From contig NZ_UGNX01000001.1 in assembly GCF_900452415.1 (NCBI RefSeq), positions 2,976,001-3,040,000 on the forward strand: 64,000 bases of DNA, given 5' to 3'. The notes under the pieces were generated by a model. The model saw only the letters and a program-made list of their open reading frames with translations, did not search any database and had not been told where the DNA came from. Every line of letters starts with the position of its first letter. Positions within the stretch are counted from its first letter, which is position 1. Source of the DNA: Legionella cincinnatiensis (GTDB lineage: Bacteria > Pseudomonadota > Gammaproteobacteria > Legionellales > Legionellaceae). The position numbers were made by a program, and so were the translations under genes. Positions 30,601 to 40,433 of this stretch are shown here, one piece after another.

Positions 30601-30915
30601 CCTTTTATCTAACTTGTTTGCAGGCAAAGACTGAGAACTCCCTTTTTCTCTATCTCGTAATGCCAATAGACAGGCTGCGGCATGTTTGCAATTATATTGA
30701 TACGCACAAGTACAATGAGCCTGTTTCTTCGGCCAAGCTTTTAAATCCATATGAACATCATAAATCTGGCTTGCACTGCCCTTAACTCGTCCCTTAAGCA
30801 AACCATCACTGAACCGAATATTAAGCACATGCCCTTTTTCAAAATATTCTTGTCCACGCAATAATATCTTAGTCTCAAAAACATCTGGCATTGTTGAAAG
30901 TGCTTCTTTTAACAT
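27640..30915 (-). CDS. SNF2-family ATPase/helicase with N-terminal SWIM zinc finger
   Basis: A 1091-residue protein. A SWIM finger (CTCAYQYNCKH, about residues 68-78) is near the N-terminus. The C-terminal half is a Swi2/Snf2 ATPase: Walker A in DDMGLGKT near 650, DEAQ near 748, LTGTPLEN, and in the helicase C lobe VLVFSQFTSML, LKAGGTGLNLT and RAHRIGQ. The middle 500 residues show no motif I know. Such proteins remodel DNA-protein complexes or RNA polymerase in bacteria; the actual target is unknown. It stands alone. Confidence 0.93.
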   Translation of the reverse strand: MLKEALSTMPDVFETKILLRGQEYFEKGHVLNIRFSDGLLKGRVKGSASQIYDVHMDLKAWPKKQAHCTCAYQYNCKHAAACLLALRDREKGSSQSLPANKLDKRLDSWLKNLRAQEAAIVKTQEATHHLVYLLDLKIDGYEHRVVIRLALAKLLKRGGYGKMITFNSLSDSKKQHFIGDDNDLVALLLFKCGVSGWFDSLNIRNSELLERIITTGRSFFVQNHNEAIHLGESIQGTCQWVLSHNGNQNLLLMHEDEVVKPLLLDNSWYFNYSEAKIGRLITTYPIKQLSYLLEAPSIPLEQAELLANKMAHTCPEFPVPQVFKQREVRQVIPIPVLILDTISEFDEESSWLYDTEEELHALFTVHIVFDYAGLIITGADPGDTVVCQQEDVLIEYLRDKDFEKLKWDEVQSILDLRVPRTWEDEQWGKVKNVDFIIQNINVLEDLEFVRSQSIPELKERGWRVECIGFLYQEIVSADEVEWYSDLQENTTDFFSYQLGILVEGKPVSIVPLIADLIQRYSANSLDNLSDDQLIKLPLQDGRALQLEMGRIKPLVRLLLQFGLRHFDANQSVSLNKYQLILMREAELAIAAIKTRWQGAETLREQIRHLTLLTNIPEVQPPLGLQAQLRDYQRYGLNWLQFLRSSHFNGILADDMGLGKTVQTLAHLLYEKEQGRTQAATLIVAPTSLVGNWLAEAKRFTPQLNVLIHHGAERHQDNFDDYDLVISTYGLIQRDKEKFVSYPFYYLILDEAQFIKNARTKTTQIIQQLHATHRLCLTGTPLENHLGELWSLFHFLMPGLLGDAKQFRLWFRTPIEKYADRERREILRKRVQPFILRRTKNQVARELPPKTEMTHTIDLVGAQRDLYEAIRMSMEKKVRDAIAKQGLGKSHILLLDALLKLRQVCCDPRLLSLPEAAIAHGTSAKLEVLMDLLNNLIGEGRRVLVFSQFTSMLQLIEEELRTRQYDYLKLTGQTQHRQAMVDKFQEGNTPVFLISLKAGGTGLNLTRADTVIQYDPWWNPAVESQATDRAHRIGQENPVFVYKLITAGTVEEAILTMQEKKRLLGESVLSQDSAKTTVLSEKDIDQFFMPLS

Positions 30916-30952
30916 AAAATGTATTTATTACTAGGCAAAGGATCTATTTTAA

Positions 30953-31098
30953 TGTGAATTCGCTATAAAAATAAGTGCTTTTATAGTGGGCGGCTGTTAT
31001 TTAGAACATTTTTACGTAAAATATGTAGCATTTATACAGTGTCATGTTCGTTTAATATCATAAAAAGACATTTCTATGCCTTTTACGTCAAACTCACA
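30953..31098. mobile_element. Family 2 palindromic element, copy 2
   Basis: A 146-bp element with left end TGTGAATTCGCTATAAAAA and right end TTTTACGTCAAACTCACA, bordered by the direct repeat TATTTTA (30945-30951 and 31100-31106). Between them ATAAAAAGAC and TATGCCTTTTACG echo the copy at 60611-60767. It fills most of the gap between the divergent helicase and nadE genes and may carry or displace the nadE promoter. Confidence 0.5.
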
Positions 31099-31197
31099 TT
31101 ATTTTAGTCAAATTTTAAATTAATTAACAATTTTATCTTTTAATTAATAATACTTTGTATTAATTTATCGCACTTTGATTCTCTTAGAGTATATATC

Positions 31198-32805
31198 ATG
31201 CAAAATAAGCTTACAGTTTTAATGGCACAAATTAATCCTACTGTAGGGGCATTAACATCCAATAGAAATCAAATCATTGAGATTATCAAAAGCCAACAAC
31301 TTAATCATGATGTCATAGTCTTTCCTGAACTCGCATTAACAGGTTACCCTCCAGAAGATTTACTGTTTCGTAAAGAATTTCAACAAAAAGTCAATGAAAA
31401 CTTACAGTTAATTCAGTCTGTAACCGAAGATTGTTATGTCCTGATAGGGCATCCATCTCAAGAGAAACAACACCGATATAATAGCGTAAGCCTCTTTTAT
31501 CAAGCGCAAAAAGTTGCTGAGTACCATAAACAAAATTTACCGAACTATGCAATCTTTGATGAAGCTCGTTATTTTACTCCGGGTAAAAAGAATCCATGCA
31601 TCTTAGAAATCAACCATTATAAAGTAGGAATTATTATATGCGAAGATTTATGGCAACCAGGTCCAGCAGAAGATTTAATTGAACATGGTATTTCAGTTCT
31701 CCTCATTTTAAACGCATCACCATTTGATTACAGTAAATATCCAAAAAGGGAAGCCCTATTAAAATCTTATGCCAAACGAGGCATAGCAATTGTATATGTA
31801 AATCAAGTTGGTGGCCAAGACGAACTTCTTTTCGATGGGCAATCAATAGCTATAGACTCCCAAGGAAGAATTAGTGCGCGCGCAGCAGCATTTACAGAAA
31901 ATTTATCTACGGTTGAAATACAAGGAAATCAAATCAAAGGGCTTGTGTCGCCCTTGCTTGAAAATGAAGCATTACTCTATGAAGCCTTAGTTTGTGGTAC
32001 TCGCGACTATGTTAATAAAAATAATTTCCCAGGCGTTTTAGTTGGACTATCTGGGGGGATTGACTCTGCTTTAACATTAGCTGTTGCCGTAGATGCCTTA
32101 GGTGCAGATCGAGTTCATGCCGTACTCATGCCTTCGCGCTATACAGCACAAATGAGTAATGAAGATGCTCTAACACAAATTAAACATTTAAACGTATCTC
32201 ATGCGATACTTTCGATTGAATCAGCATTTGAAGCCTTAATAACTACGCTTGAACCTCTATTTAGAGGATTAACTCCTGATACTACAGAAGAAAATATACA
32301 AGCAAGAATTCGCGGATTATTAATCATGGCCCTTTCCAATAAAACAGGTAAAATGGTGCTCACTACTTCTAATAAAAGTGAATCTGCAGTCGGCTATGCT
32401 ACTTTATATGGGGATATGGCTGGTGGCTTTGCAGTACTAAAAGATGTACTTAAAACCCAAGTTTATGCCTTAGCACGCTATCGCAATAGTCTTTCTAAGA
32501 TCATTCCCGAACGTGTCTTAACTCGGGCACCTTCTGCGGAATTAAGACCCGATCAAACCGATCAAGACAGTTTACCTGAATATGCGGTGCTCGATGCAAT
32601 CATCGTTGGATACGTGGAACAAAATTTAAGTCCCGAAGAAATCATTCAACAAGGATTTGCGCCTAAAACAGTGACAAAAGTAATTCAACTGATCAAACAT
32701 AATGAATACAAACGCCGTCAATCTCCACCTGGAATTAAAATAAGCCCAAGAGCTTTTGGCAAAGATTGGCGTTATCCAATAACTAATGGATTTGAAAATC
32801 AATAG
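31198..32805 (+). CDS. nadE: Glutamine-dependent NAD+ synthetase
   Basis: A 535-residue two-domain enzyme that amidates deamido-NAD with glutamine nitrogen. The N-terminal nitrilase-type glutaminase has Glu44 (FPELALTGYPPEDLL), Lys111 and Cys148 (IICEDLW). The C-terminal synthetase has the ATP-pyrophosphatase loop LSGGIDSA at 284-291. Length is normal for the fused type. A GCGTGC/GCACGC hairpin lies about 40 bases beyond the stop without a T-run. Confidence 0.96.
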   Translation: MQNKLTVLMAQINPTVGALTSNRNQIIEIIKSQQLNHDVIVFPELALTGYPPEDLLFRKEFQQKVNENLQLIQSVTEDCYVLIGHPSQEKQHRYNSVSLFYQAQKVAEYHKQNLPNYAIFDEARYFTPGKKNPCILEINHYKVGIIICEDLWQPGPAEDLIEHGISVLLILNASPFDYSKYPKREALLKSYAKRGIAIVYVNQVGGQDELLFDGQSIAIDSQGRISARAAAFTENLSTVEIQGNQIKGLVSPLLENEALLYEALVCGTRDYVNKNNFPGVLVGLSGGIDSALTLAVAVDALGADRVHAVLMPSRYTAQMSNEDALTQIKHLNVSHAILSIESAFEALITTLEPLFRGLTPDTTEENIQARIRGLLIMALSNKTGKMVLTTSNKSESAVGYATLYGDMAGGFAVLKDVLKTQVYALARYRNSLSKIIPERVLTRAPSAELRPDQTDQDSLPEYAVLDAIIVGYVEQNLSPEEIIQQGFAPKTVTKVIQLIKHNEYKRRQSPPGIKISPRAFGKDWRYPITNGFENQ

Positions 32806-32909
32806 ATAAATATTAGAGGACCCGTACTCATTCACACTAATAAGCGTGCTATCGCACGCAAATATGTTTCCAATTTTAGAAGCTTTTCTGAGTCCCAAAA
32901 CTTTGATGT

Positions 32910-34310
32910 TTATTTCAATGAGTTATTAAGGGATTGAGGTACCTCTTCCGCTGTCATTTCTCGTTGTTTTTGCCAAAAAGTTGGTAACTGGGAAAGCACC
33001 GCATATCGTTCTGGTTCCAATTTTTTAGGAGGACTCTCAATATCGGTTGACTCCTTAAGAGGCTCAGAAACAAAGGGGGCTCTCTCCGCTATTTTTTTTA
33101 CTCTATCTTCCAGATGATGTTTTACTTGATTAAATAATTCCAAATCCAGCTTGCCAATATGATCGTCCTTGGTAAGCTCATCTTTTGGAGCTTGTTTTTT
33201 TAGCACTTTCTCCAACATTTCATTCATACTTTCTAGTTTAGAGGTAGAAAAAGGTTGTGTCGTTTTGATATGCAGCAAATTAGCTTTTAATTGTAACCTA
33301 TCTGCTTCATTCAATGGCGCTGTATGAGTAGCCAACCAAGAATCCAATTTAGGATAATCACTCAAAGTAATTTTATTTGAAACCCCTATGCTATTAATCC
33401 ACCAAAGGCTAGTTTCCTTTTCTGCATGGCGCAACACAAAAGTTGATGTAATCCCGTTGGTTATCAAACTTTCATTGGTCAACGAAGTATGTGAGTTTTT
33501 ATCTTCTGGATTAATCATCACTTGAATTTTAGAAAGATAGTGATCTCGAGCTTTAAGGCATTCTTTTTTGATTTGTTTTAAACGAACTGAGCTTAGTTTT
33601 TCAATATCAGGTTCCTCCAATGTAGCAAGCTTCAGAATTAGCTCATTGCTTGGAGAAAGTGGGTAAGTTTCCCCATTTTCATCAACCCAAGACAAATGCC
33701 ATAAATCATTTTTAAAACTCAAAGAAAAAACTGTTTTATCTTGCTGTTTGCAGAGTGTTTCTTTTGCAATAGTTAATTCATTGCAAATTAATATATTCTC
33801 AAGTGACTGGTTCTCATTTTGACGTATTGTTTCTCGTTCAATCTCTCGAGCCTTAATTGTTTCTAATGTAGATTTATATTGAAACATAAAGCTATCAATT
33901 TGTTTAATGACTGAATCTTTAAGTTCAAGAATGAATGAATGGACAAATGGCTCGTCTAGAGAAGCGTAGTCAGGAACAGCATCAATTAACTCTAAAAAAA
34001 GCAGGTAATTATATGAACCTATATTCCACTCACCATCACTGATTATCAGTTTAAATTCTTGCAACCGAGTATAAGCGTCTGGAAAGTTCTGCATCACATT
34101 GATAGATTGATCTACCTTCTCACCACGAGTGCGGGTATATTGATAAAACCATCCTGTTAGCCAGGATTTTATAGGACGCTCATATTTTTCTTCCGCTCTT
34201 TTTGCGATAGCAACAATTTTTTTACGTCCTTCCTCTGATTCGTTTGCAATTATAGCCAGCACTTGATCAACAAATTCTTTAGATATCTCGAATGGTTTTT
34301 TTTTTGGCAT
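32910..34310 (-). CDS. Unknown protein with effector-like C-terminus
   Basis: A 466-residue soluble protein from the ATG at 34310, which has GGGAG nine bases upstream; an upstream ATG at 34331 has none. It begins MPKKKPFEISKEF and is Lys/Glu-rich and helical-looking with no signal peptide. I recognise no domain. The last residues, REMTAEEVPQSLNNSLK, place Glu clustered 11-16 residues from the end, as in the E-block of many Legionella type IV (Dot/Icm) effectors. It stands alone. Effector status is inference. Confidence 0.75.
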   Translation of the reverse strand: MPKKKPFEISKEFVDQVLAIIANESEEGRKKIVAIAKRAEEKYERPIKSWLTGWFYQYTRTRGEKVDQSINVMQNFPDAYTRLQEFKLIISDGEWNIGSYNYLLFLELIDAVPDYASLDEPFVHSFILELKDSVIKQIDSFMFQYKSTLETIKAREIERETIRQNENQSLENILICNELTIAKETLCKQQDKTVFSLSFKNDLWHLSWVDENGETYPLSPSNELILKLATLEEPDIEKLSSVRLKQIKKECLKARDHYLSKIQVMINPEDKNSHTSLTNESLITNGITSTFVLRHAEKETSLWWINSIGVSNKITLSDYPKLDSWLATHTAPLNEADRLQLKANLLHIKTTQPFSTSKLESMNEMLEKVLKKQAPKDELTKDDHIGKLDLELFNQVKHHLEDRVKKIAERAPFVSEPLKESTDIESPPKKLEPERYAVLSQLPTFWQKQREMTAEEVPQSLNNSLK

Positions 34311-34731
34311 TTTTTGAAACTCCCTTTTCATGATGCAAAATCATCATTACATTAATGTTTATTTTATACAAGTAGAAAATTATTATGCTAAATTGTTCGC
34401 ATAAATCTAGAACCATCAATTTTTCTTCATTATGCATTTTTAGGCTTTAATAATTATCTTTTTCTCTCAATTACTATCTTCCATGAGCTTTTTGCCTAGA
34501 TTTTTATCTTTCAAAGATAAGGCTTTGATTAAGGTTGGAACAGATACTCTACATCTAATTGTCTATTAAGAATCTTTAAGATTTAAAAAGAACACATTGA
34601 AGTATAGACATGGTTTTAGATCTTGCCACAACAAATCCATCACTCTTTAAAAAAATATATGCTTCTGATATTGCAAATTTAAAGTAACGCGTTAACATGA
34701 TTCGACAAAAAAATAATAACGAAGGGATGTT
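34311..34731. other. 421-bp AT-rich gap without a recognised gene
   Basis: The stretch between two divergent genes is very AT-rich. It must hold both promoters, but I could not pick out a convincing -35/-10 pair, and I see no large inverted repeat. Confidence 0.4.
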
Positions 34732-35373
34732 ATGAAATTAGCATTATTTTCTACCGCATTATTAGCTAGTGGCCTTGCTTCGGCCGCAACTCCAGTCAAT
34801 GGTTGGTATTCCAGCGTCTTTGGTGGTTATGCATATATACCTGGATATACTTCTCGATTTGATTCTGGGTTTTTCTTTTCAGACACGGCTTATCGAAATG
34901 GTTTTAACGTGGGTGGTCGGTTAGGGTATCAAAGTAATCCCATCCGCTACGAAATTGAATACACATATCTCCAAGCAAATACCAAAAAATTTGATGTTTT
35001 TCTTATTCCTCAAACTGGTGTTTCAGGTAACACTCATGCAAACATTGGTATGGCAAATATTTACTATGATTTCGCAGATGTTATTCTACCTACAATTTCC
35101 CCTTTTCTTGGTGTCGGTATCGGCTATGCCTATATTCAAAACTCTTTAGAAAGCAGTGGTCCATTTGATGCCATCTTTTTTAAACAAAATAATGGTGTTT
35201 TTGCCTATCAAGGCACTGCTGGATTGACTTATAACTTTGCAGAAAATTTCGCCTTAAATGCTTCATATCGTTATTTAGCAACGAGTTCTTCGAATACATT
35301 TGGAAAAACATTTCAATCTCAAATGGGTGATGTGGGTATCGTTTATCGCTTTGATCAATGCGATTACAAATAG
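34732..35373 (+). CDS. Outer-membrane beta-barrel protein
   Basis: A 213-residue protein with a signal peptide (about 1-19, cut after ASA). The mature part alternates polar and hydrophobic residues with many aromatic and glycine residues, as in eight-stranded OmpA/OprF-type or Opa-type barrels: GWYSSVFGGYAYIPGY, VGGRLGYQ, FLGVGIGYAYI, and a C-terminal GDVGIVYRFDQ. The last residues depart from the usual terminal Phe. Function is unknown; surface exposure is likely. Confidence 0.82.
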   Translation: MKLALFSTALLASGLASAATPVNGWYSSVFGGYAYIPGYTSRFDSGFFFSDTAYRNGFNVGGRLGYQSNPIRYEIEYTYLQANTKKFDVFLIPQTGVSGNTHANIGMANIYYDFADVILPTISPFLGVGIGYAYIQNSLESSGPFDAIFFKQNNGVFAYQGTAGLTYNFAENFALNASYRYLATSSSNTFGKTFQSQMGDVGIVYRFDQCDYK

Positions 35374-35555
35374 TTATTTTTGTTCAAAGTTTACTCTTGC
35401 TTTAGAGGTTAGTTAAAAATCCTTCTCCTTTAGAGTAGGCCCTGATTTCACTACTAAACTTTCGAAAAAATATCACCCTCCGCTCAAGTGGGGGGCCCAC
35501 TAAAAGTTATGCTGTAAGTGGTGATGACTACGAGGGATAGTGAAGCTCCGGTTAT

Positions 35556-36635
35556 TCATAGCGCCTTCATATGCTGCTCATTTAATTGATTACAATTTGC
35601 ACGAACTTGTGGCTCTTGCCATAAAGTAACAAATAAAACCATAACTAATGGTCCTACAAACAAACCCAGCAAACCTAAAGTTTCAACCCCCCCTAATATA
35701 CCAAATAAAACAGCTAAAAAGGGTAATTCAATCGCACCACCAATTAGTGCGGGTTTAATAAAATGATCGGCAACAAACATAACGAAGGTTCCCCAAACAA
35801 GAACAACGATTGCCCCAAACATACTACCAAATGCAAATAAAATCATGGCCACCGTAATAAAAACTATAGGCACGACAAAGGGAATCATTGCTGCAAGTGC
35901 AGTAATAAATCCAACCAAAGTAGGTGCTGGAAAACCAACTAAACCATAACAAACTCCCATTAAAAAACCCACTCCAAGCCCTACAACTATTGTTCCATTC
36001 ACTGTTGCTCTCAAAGCTCTAGGAAGTCTATCTGCATAGCGAAACCATCTTTTACCCAAACAGTTTTCACCTACCAGATAAATTTGGGTGATTAATTGAT
36101 CTCCGTCGCGATAAAAGAAAAATAAACTTAATAAAGTAAAACCCACTTGAACACTTCGATGGGCTAAATTAGAACCAATTTGTTTCACATAGTAACTGGT
36201 TGGTGTTAAAGATAAATGAATATTGGATAACAATCCTTTAATCATTCCGGGCTTGCCAATATTATTATCCCAGTAAACTATCAAGTCATTTCCTATCCAC
36301 GGAAAATGTTGCAGAAATTCAGGCGCTCCGCCTCCTTTTTCATTTAAACTTTGTAAAAAATTGATGAATATTTGTAACTCCTTGATGAGAAGCCCCACCA
36401 ACCAACTGAGAGGAAGTAGAAACAGCAATCCAATTAACGTTGTGAAAAGTAAAGCCGATAAATCATCCTTACTTCCAAAAAATCGACGCCATCTTTCGTA
36501 TAAAGGATAAGTAGCAATAACAATAATAGAGGCCCATATCATAGATGGAATAAAGCGATGAATAATAAATAAGCTAAGAACTATAATTCCTATAGTTAAG
36601 CCCATACTAATGAGCTCTTTGTGATTCTCATTCAT
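35556..36635 (-). CDS. AI-2E/PerM family transporter
   Basis: A 359-residue protein of seven to eight membrane helices from MNENHKEL at 36635, whose ATG shares a base with the pgpA stop (TGATG). The family's central PFVVPIVFI and C-terminal GPLVMVLFVTLWQE motifs are visible. Members export quorum signals or act in sodium/proton exchange; the substrate here is unknown. It is the last gene of the nusB-thiL-pgpA run. Confidence 0.88.
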   Translation of the reverse strand: MNENHKELISMGLTIGIIVLSLFIIHRFIPSMIWASIIVIATYPLYERWRRFFGSKDDLSALLFTTLIGLLFLLPLSWLVGLLIKELQIFINFLQSLNEKGGGAPEFLQHFPWIGNDLIVYWDNNIGKPGMIKGLLSNIHLSLTPTSYYVKQIGSNLAHRSVQVGFTLLSLFFFYRDGDQLITQIYLVGENCLGKRWFRYADRLPRALRATVNGTIVVGLGVGFLMGVCYGLVGFPAPTLVGFITALAAMIPFVVPIVFITVAMILFAFGSMFGAIVVLVWGTFVMFVADHFIKPALIGGAIELPFLAVLFGILGGVETLGLLGLFVGPLVMVLFVTLWQEPQVRANCNQLNEQHMKAL

Positions 36636-37120
36636 CAAGCAAAACCCCATGCTAAAATTTGCATAATTATCCAAGCAGGAATCGCTGCTAATACATCATC
36701 AAGCATAATTCCTAACCCACCATGTACTTTTTGATCTATATATTCTATAGGTTGTGGTTTCCATATATCGAAAACTCGGAACAAAACAAAACCACAGATC
36801 ATCCATGACAATCCTTTGGGAACCATAAACATAGTCAATAAATAACCAACAACCTCATCCCAAACAATTCCTTTATAATCGTGTATTCCTAATTCTTGCG
36901 AAACTTTCTCACAAACCCAAACACCTAAAATAAATGCGATTAATGTAAAAAAAAGATAAGTCGTCCAAGAAGTCCCTATAAGTAACAAATAAAGAGGTAT
37001 AGCAGCTAATGTTCCCCAAGTGCCAGGAGCCTTAGGCATTAAGCCGGTGCCAAATCCAAAAGCAATAAAGTAAATGGGGTTTTGAAATACACTTCTCGCT
37101 AAATTAATTTGTTTCATCAT
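36635..37120 (-). CDS. pgpA: Phosphatidylglycerophosphatase A
   Basis: A 161-residue membrane phosphatase that dephosphorylates phosphatidylglycerophosphate to phosphatidylglycerol. The N-terminal GTGLMPKAPGTWGT (near residues 23-36) and the acidic DEVVGYLLTMF and GGLGIMLDDVLAAI motifs are the PgpA signature. It follows thiL by 64 bases, as in many proteobacteria. Confidence 0.94.
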   Translation of the reverse strand: MMKQINLARSVFQNPIYFIAFGFGTGLMPKAPGTWGTLAAIPLYLLLIGTSWTTYLFFTLIAFILGVWVCEKVSQELGIHDYKGIVWDEVVGYLLTMFMVPKGLSWMICGFVLFRVFDIWKPQPIEYIDQKVHGGLGIMLDDVLAAIPAWIIMQILAWGFA

Positions 37121-37184
37121 TTTTTCTCAACCTCATTTATCGTCAATGTAGATAATTAAAAACACTCTACCTAACGAAAAAAAT

Positions 37185-38135
37185 TTAAAAATGTGTGTAA
37201 CCTACTGGTTTTAATACATTGCACTGATTATTAGCATTTTTTATCCTTACCCCAGGCACAGACTCTATCACACCTATAGGATAGCAAGGTAAATTCGCTT
37301 TCTTAAATTCATTCAGCAATGAAGGAAATTTATTTTCTGGCACCGTAAAACATAGCTCATAATCATCGCCGCCTGTTAAGGCTAAGTCAACTGCTTTACT
37401 GTGCAAATATTTCTTAAGTAAAGGATGTGTTGGAATAGCATCTTCATTTAAGCAAGCCCCTACATCACTGGCAACACAAATATGATTTAAATCTGCACCA
37501 AGTCCATCAGAAATATCTATAGCTGCAGTTGCATACATTTGTAAAAAACGAATTAAATCAATCCGAGGTTTAGGATGCAACAGTTTTTGCATTAATTCCT
37601 CTTTATCTTGTTGAGGTATTTCCATATCAAGTAATTTAATAGCTAATGCTGCGGCACCTAGCTCTCCTGAAACCAAAATAATGTCACTAGGTTTCGCACC
37701 ACTTCGTGATACGGCTTGCCCTTCCGGCGTTAGACCCAAAATAGTAATTGTAATCGATAAAGGACCTCGAGTTGTATCACCACCAATTAAAGTCATATTG
37801 AACTGATTTAGAGAATCTTTTAATCCGTGCGCAAACGAGGTTAGCCACTGTGAATTTAATTCAGGCAAAGTTAAGGCAAGCGTAATCCAACATGGTTTTG
37901 CAGCCATAGCCGCCATATCACTTACATTGACCATGATGGATCGACAAGCAATATCATAGGCATTCCACTCAGGCAAAAAATGTACGCCTGAAACTAAAGT
38001 ATCTGTACTGACCAGCAAATTCTTTCCACCAGAGAGATGCAAACAAGCTGCATCATCCCCAATACCTAATAAAACTTCATCACTTTTTAAATCAAGCGGT
38101 TTAAAAAACTGGGCAATGAGTGAAAACTCATCCAT
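37185..38135 (-). CDS. thiL: Thiamine-monophosphate kinase
   Basis: A 316-residue kinase that makes thiamine diphosphate from thiamine monophosphate. The ATG at 38135 overlaps the nusB stop; a TTG six codons upstream is less likely. Motifs: GIGDDAACL, STDTLVSGVHF, GGDTTRG and DISDGLGADL, all with Mg-binding aspartates. It lies between nusB and pgpA. Confidence 0.95.
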   Translation of the reverse strand: MDEFSLIAQFFKPLDLKSDEVLLGIGDDAACLHLSGGKNLLVSTDTLVSGVHFLPEWNAYDIACRSIMVNVSDMAAMAAKPCWITLALTLPELNSQWLTSFAHGLKDSLNQFNMTLIGGDTTRGPLSITITILGLTPEGQAVSRSGAKPSDIILVSGELGAAALAIKLLDMEIPQQDKEELMQKLLHPKPRIDLIRFLQMYATAAIDISDGLGADLNHICVASDVGACLNEDAIPTHPLLKKYLHSKAVDLALTGGDDYELCFTVPENKFPSLLNEFKKANLPCYPIGVIESVPGVRIKNANNQCNVLKPVGYTHF

Positions 38136-38571
38136 TGCTATGACTGATTTCAATTGAGCGAACCTGGTGTGCTAAATTGTTTAATACGCCATTCACATAA
38201 CGATGTCCATCTTGGGAACCAAATTCTTTGGTTAATGAGATGGCTTCATCCAGTACAACTTTATAAGGGATTTCAGGACAATAAAGTAACTCAAAAGAAC
38301 CTAAACGTAATACTGTAAGCTCAATTGGATTAAGTACAGAGATTTCTCGATCGAGAAATGGAGTAATACTTACTTCTAATGAACTAACATGCTCAGGGAT
38401 GCCATGTAATAAACGGCAAAAATAATCAACATCTACTTTATCCATTTTATTAATGACTCGAAATTGTGCTTCTATTTCATACAAATCAGTTCCCGACATT
38501 AACCATTGATAAAGGGCCTGAAGTGCTAATTTTCTGGCTTTTCTTTTACCACTTATTGACTGCTTTTCCAC
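38128..38571 (-). CDS. nusB: Transcription antitermination factor NusB
   Basis: A 147-residue all-helical RNA-binding protein of the rRNA antitermination complex. The start is set at GTG 38571 (VEKQSISGKRKAR), with GAGG five bases upstream and the usual family length; an ATG at 38601 adds ten residues. Family motifs KARKLALQALYQW and YKVVLDEAISLTKEFG and the C-terminal FVNGVLNNL-like VNGVLNNLA are present. ribE/ribH, often just upstream, is absent. Confidence 0.94.
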   Translation of the reverse strand: MEKQSISGKRKARKLALQALYQWLMSGTDLYEIEAQFRVINKMDKVDVDYFCRLLHGIPEHVSSLEVSITPFLDREISVLNPIELTVLRLGSFELLYCPEIPYKVVLDEAISLTKEFGSQDGHRYVNGVLNNLAHQVRSIEISHSNG

Positions 38572-38703
38572 CTTAACCTCATAAATTTTCTTAAATAACA
38601 ATATAAATTGATCAATATACTAATTGTAACTATTAGTACTCTAAGTGAAAATCTTGGTGAACATCCTTATTTGGCACATCTTGATACAGAGGGAGTGGTT
38701 ATT

Positions 38704-39156
38704 CTAATCTTTATTCATCTGATCAATAGTTAGCCTGAAATCACTCACATCTTTAAAGCGTTTATATACCGAGGCAAATCGTACATAAGCTACATGATCC
38801 AGACTAAATAATTCCTTCATCACTAACTCACCTACAATTTGAGAATCAATTTCTCGCTCTCCTCTGCGACGAATTTCTTGAGTTATTGAAATAATTGCGG
38901 CCTCCAATGCATCAACACTCACCGGTCTTTTCTCCAAAGCACGTAACATACCCGAACGTAAGTTTTCTATATTAAAAAGCTCACGTCTACCATCACGCTT
39001 TACAATTAATGGCATGATTAACTCAGCTGTTTCAAAAGTAGTAAAACGTTCATGACACACAAGGCATTCTCTTCTTCGACGCACTTGAGCCCCTTCCGCA
39101 ACTAAACGTGAATCAACTACTTTTGTTTCTTCTGCATGACAAAATGGACAATACAT
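38704..39156 (-). CDS. nrdR: Transcriptional repressor NrdR
   Basis: A 150-residue repressor of ribonucleotide reductase genes. The N-terminal zinc ribbon has CPFC (residues 3-6) and CLVC (residues 31-34) with the basic VRRRREC between, and an ATP-cone domain follows ([11 protein letters not shown] onward). It starts two bases after the glyA stop, so it is co-transcribed with glyA. Confidence 0.96.
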   Translation of the reverse strand: MYCPFCHAEETKVVDSRLVAEGAQVRRRRECLVCHERFTTFETAELIMPLIVKRDGRRELFNIENLRSGMLRALEKRPVSVDALEAAIISITQEIRRRGEREIDSQIVGELVMKELFSLDHVAYVRFASVYKRFKDVSDFRLTIDQMNKD

Positions 39157-39158
39157 GA

Positions 39159-40412
39159 TTATTTATAAACCGGAAACTCACGACATAAAAGTAAGACCTG
39201 TTCTTTCACTTTTGCTATAGTCGCTTCATTATTAATATCATCAAGAATATCTGCTATCCAATTTGATAAAAGAATAATTTCTTTTTCTTTAAATCCTCGG
39301 GTTGTTACCGCTGGAGTTCCTAAACGCAAGCCGCTGGTGACAAACGGAGAGCGCGGATCATTAGGAACGGTATTTTTGTTCACAGTAATATTTGCTTTAT
39401 CTAAAGCAGTATCCGCATCCTTACCTGTAATATTCTTATCAATCAAATCGACCAATAATAAATGATTGTCTGTACCACCAGAAACAATTTTATAGCCTCT
39501 AGTCATTAACACAGACGCCATTGTTTTTGCATTTAATAAAATTTGTTGTTGATACACCTTAAATTCAGGGAGTAAGGCTTCTGCAAAAGAAACAGCTTTA
39601 GCTGCAATGACATGCATTAATGGTCCACCTTGGGAGCCAGGAAATACAGAGGAATTTAATTTTTTCTCAATTTCTTCATTAGCACGACATAAAATCATTC
39701 CGCCTCTTGGGCCTCTTAATGTTTTATGCGTCGTAGTTGTCACAACATCTGCATAAGGTATAGGAGAAGGATACAGACCAACAGCAATTAATCCAGCAAC
39801 ATGCGCCATATCTGCCATTAGATAGGCACCTACTTTATCTGCTATTGTCCTAAATCTTTGCCAATCAACTACACGTGAATAAGCGGAAAATCCAGCAATA
39901 ATTAATTTAGGTTTATGCTCTAAAGCTAAATGCTCAACAGCATCGTAATCAATTAAACCAGTCTGAGCATCTACACCATAGGATACGGCTTCATACAATT
40001 TACCCGAGAAGTTAACCTTGGAGCCATGCGTTAAATGTCCTCCGTGAGGTAAGGCCATTCCCAAAACTACATCACCAGGAGCTATTAATGCCATCATTAC
40101 CGCCGCATTCGCTTGAGAACCGGAATGAGGTTGGACATTTACGTAATCAGCACCAAAAAGTTTTTTGGCACGAGCAATAGCTAATTGCTCAGCCACATCA
40201 ACATACTCACACCCACCATAATAGCGCTTGCCTGGGTAGCCTTCAGCATATTTATTGGTTAATACAGAGCCTTGTGCCTGAAGAACACGTGGGCTGACAT
40301 AATTTTCTGAGGCGATAAGCTCAATATGCTCTTCCTGTCGCTGTTGCTCATTAACTATCGCTTGAAAGAGTTCATCATCAAAATTTTTTATGGTATAGCT
40401 GTCATCAAACAT
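39159..40412 (-). CDS. glyA: Serine hydroxymethyltransferase
   Basis: A 417-residue PLP enzyme that interconverts serine and glycine and feeds one-carbon units to tetrahydrofolate. The PLP lysine is in [14 protein letters not shown] near residue 229; the N-terminal [10 protein letters not shown] and the [15 protein letters not shown] segment are signatures. AGGATG-type site precedes the ATG. nrdR follows. Confidence 0.97.
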   Translation of the reverse strand: MFDDSYTIKNFDDELFQAIVNEQQRQEEHIELIASENYVSPRVLQAQGSVLTNKYAEGYPGKRYYGGCEYVDVAEQLAIARAKKLFGADYVNVQPHSGSQANAAVMMALIAPGDVVLGMALPHGGHLTHGSKVNFSGKLYEAVSYGVDAQTGLIDYDAVEHLALEHKPKLIIAGFSAYSRVVDWQRFRTIADKVGAYLMADMAHVAGLIAVGLYPSPIPYADVVTTTTHKTLRGPRGGMILCRANEEIEKKLNSSVFPGSQGGPLMHVIAAKAVSFAEALLPEFKVYQQQILLNAKTMASVLMTRGYKIVSGGTDNHLLLVDLIDKNITGKDADTALDKANITVNKNTVPNDPRSPFVTSGLRLGTPAVTTRGFKEKEIILLSNWIADILDDINNEATIAKVKEQVLLLCREFPVYK

Positions 40413-40433
40413 AAATCATCCTAAAGAAAAAAG

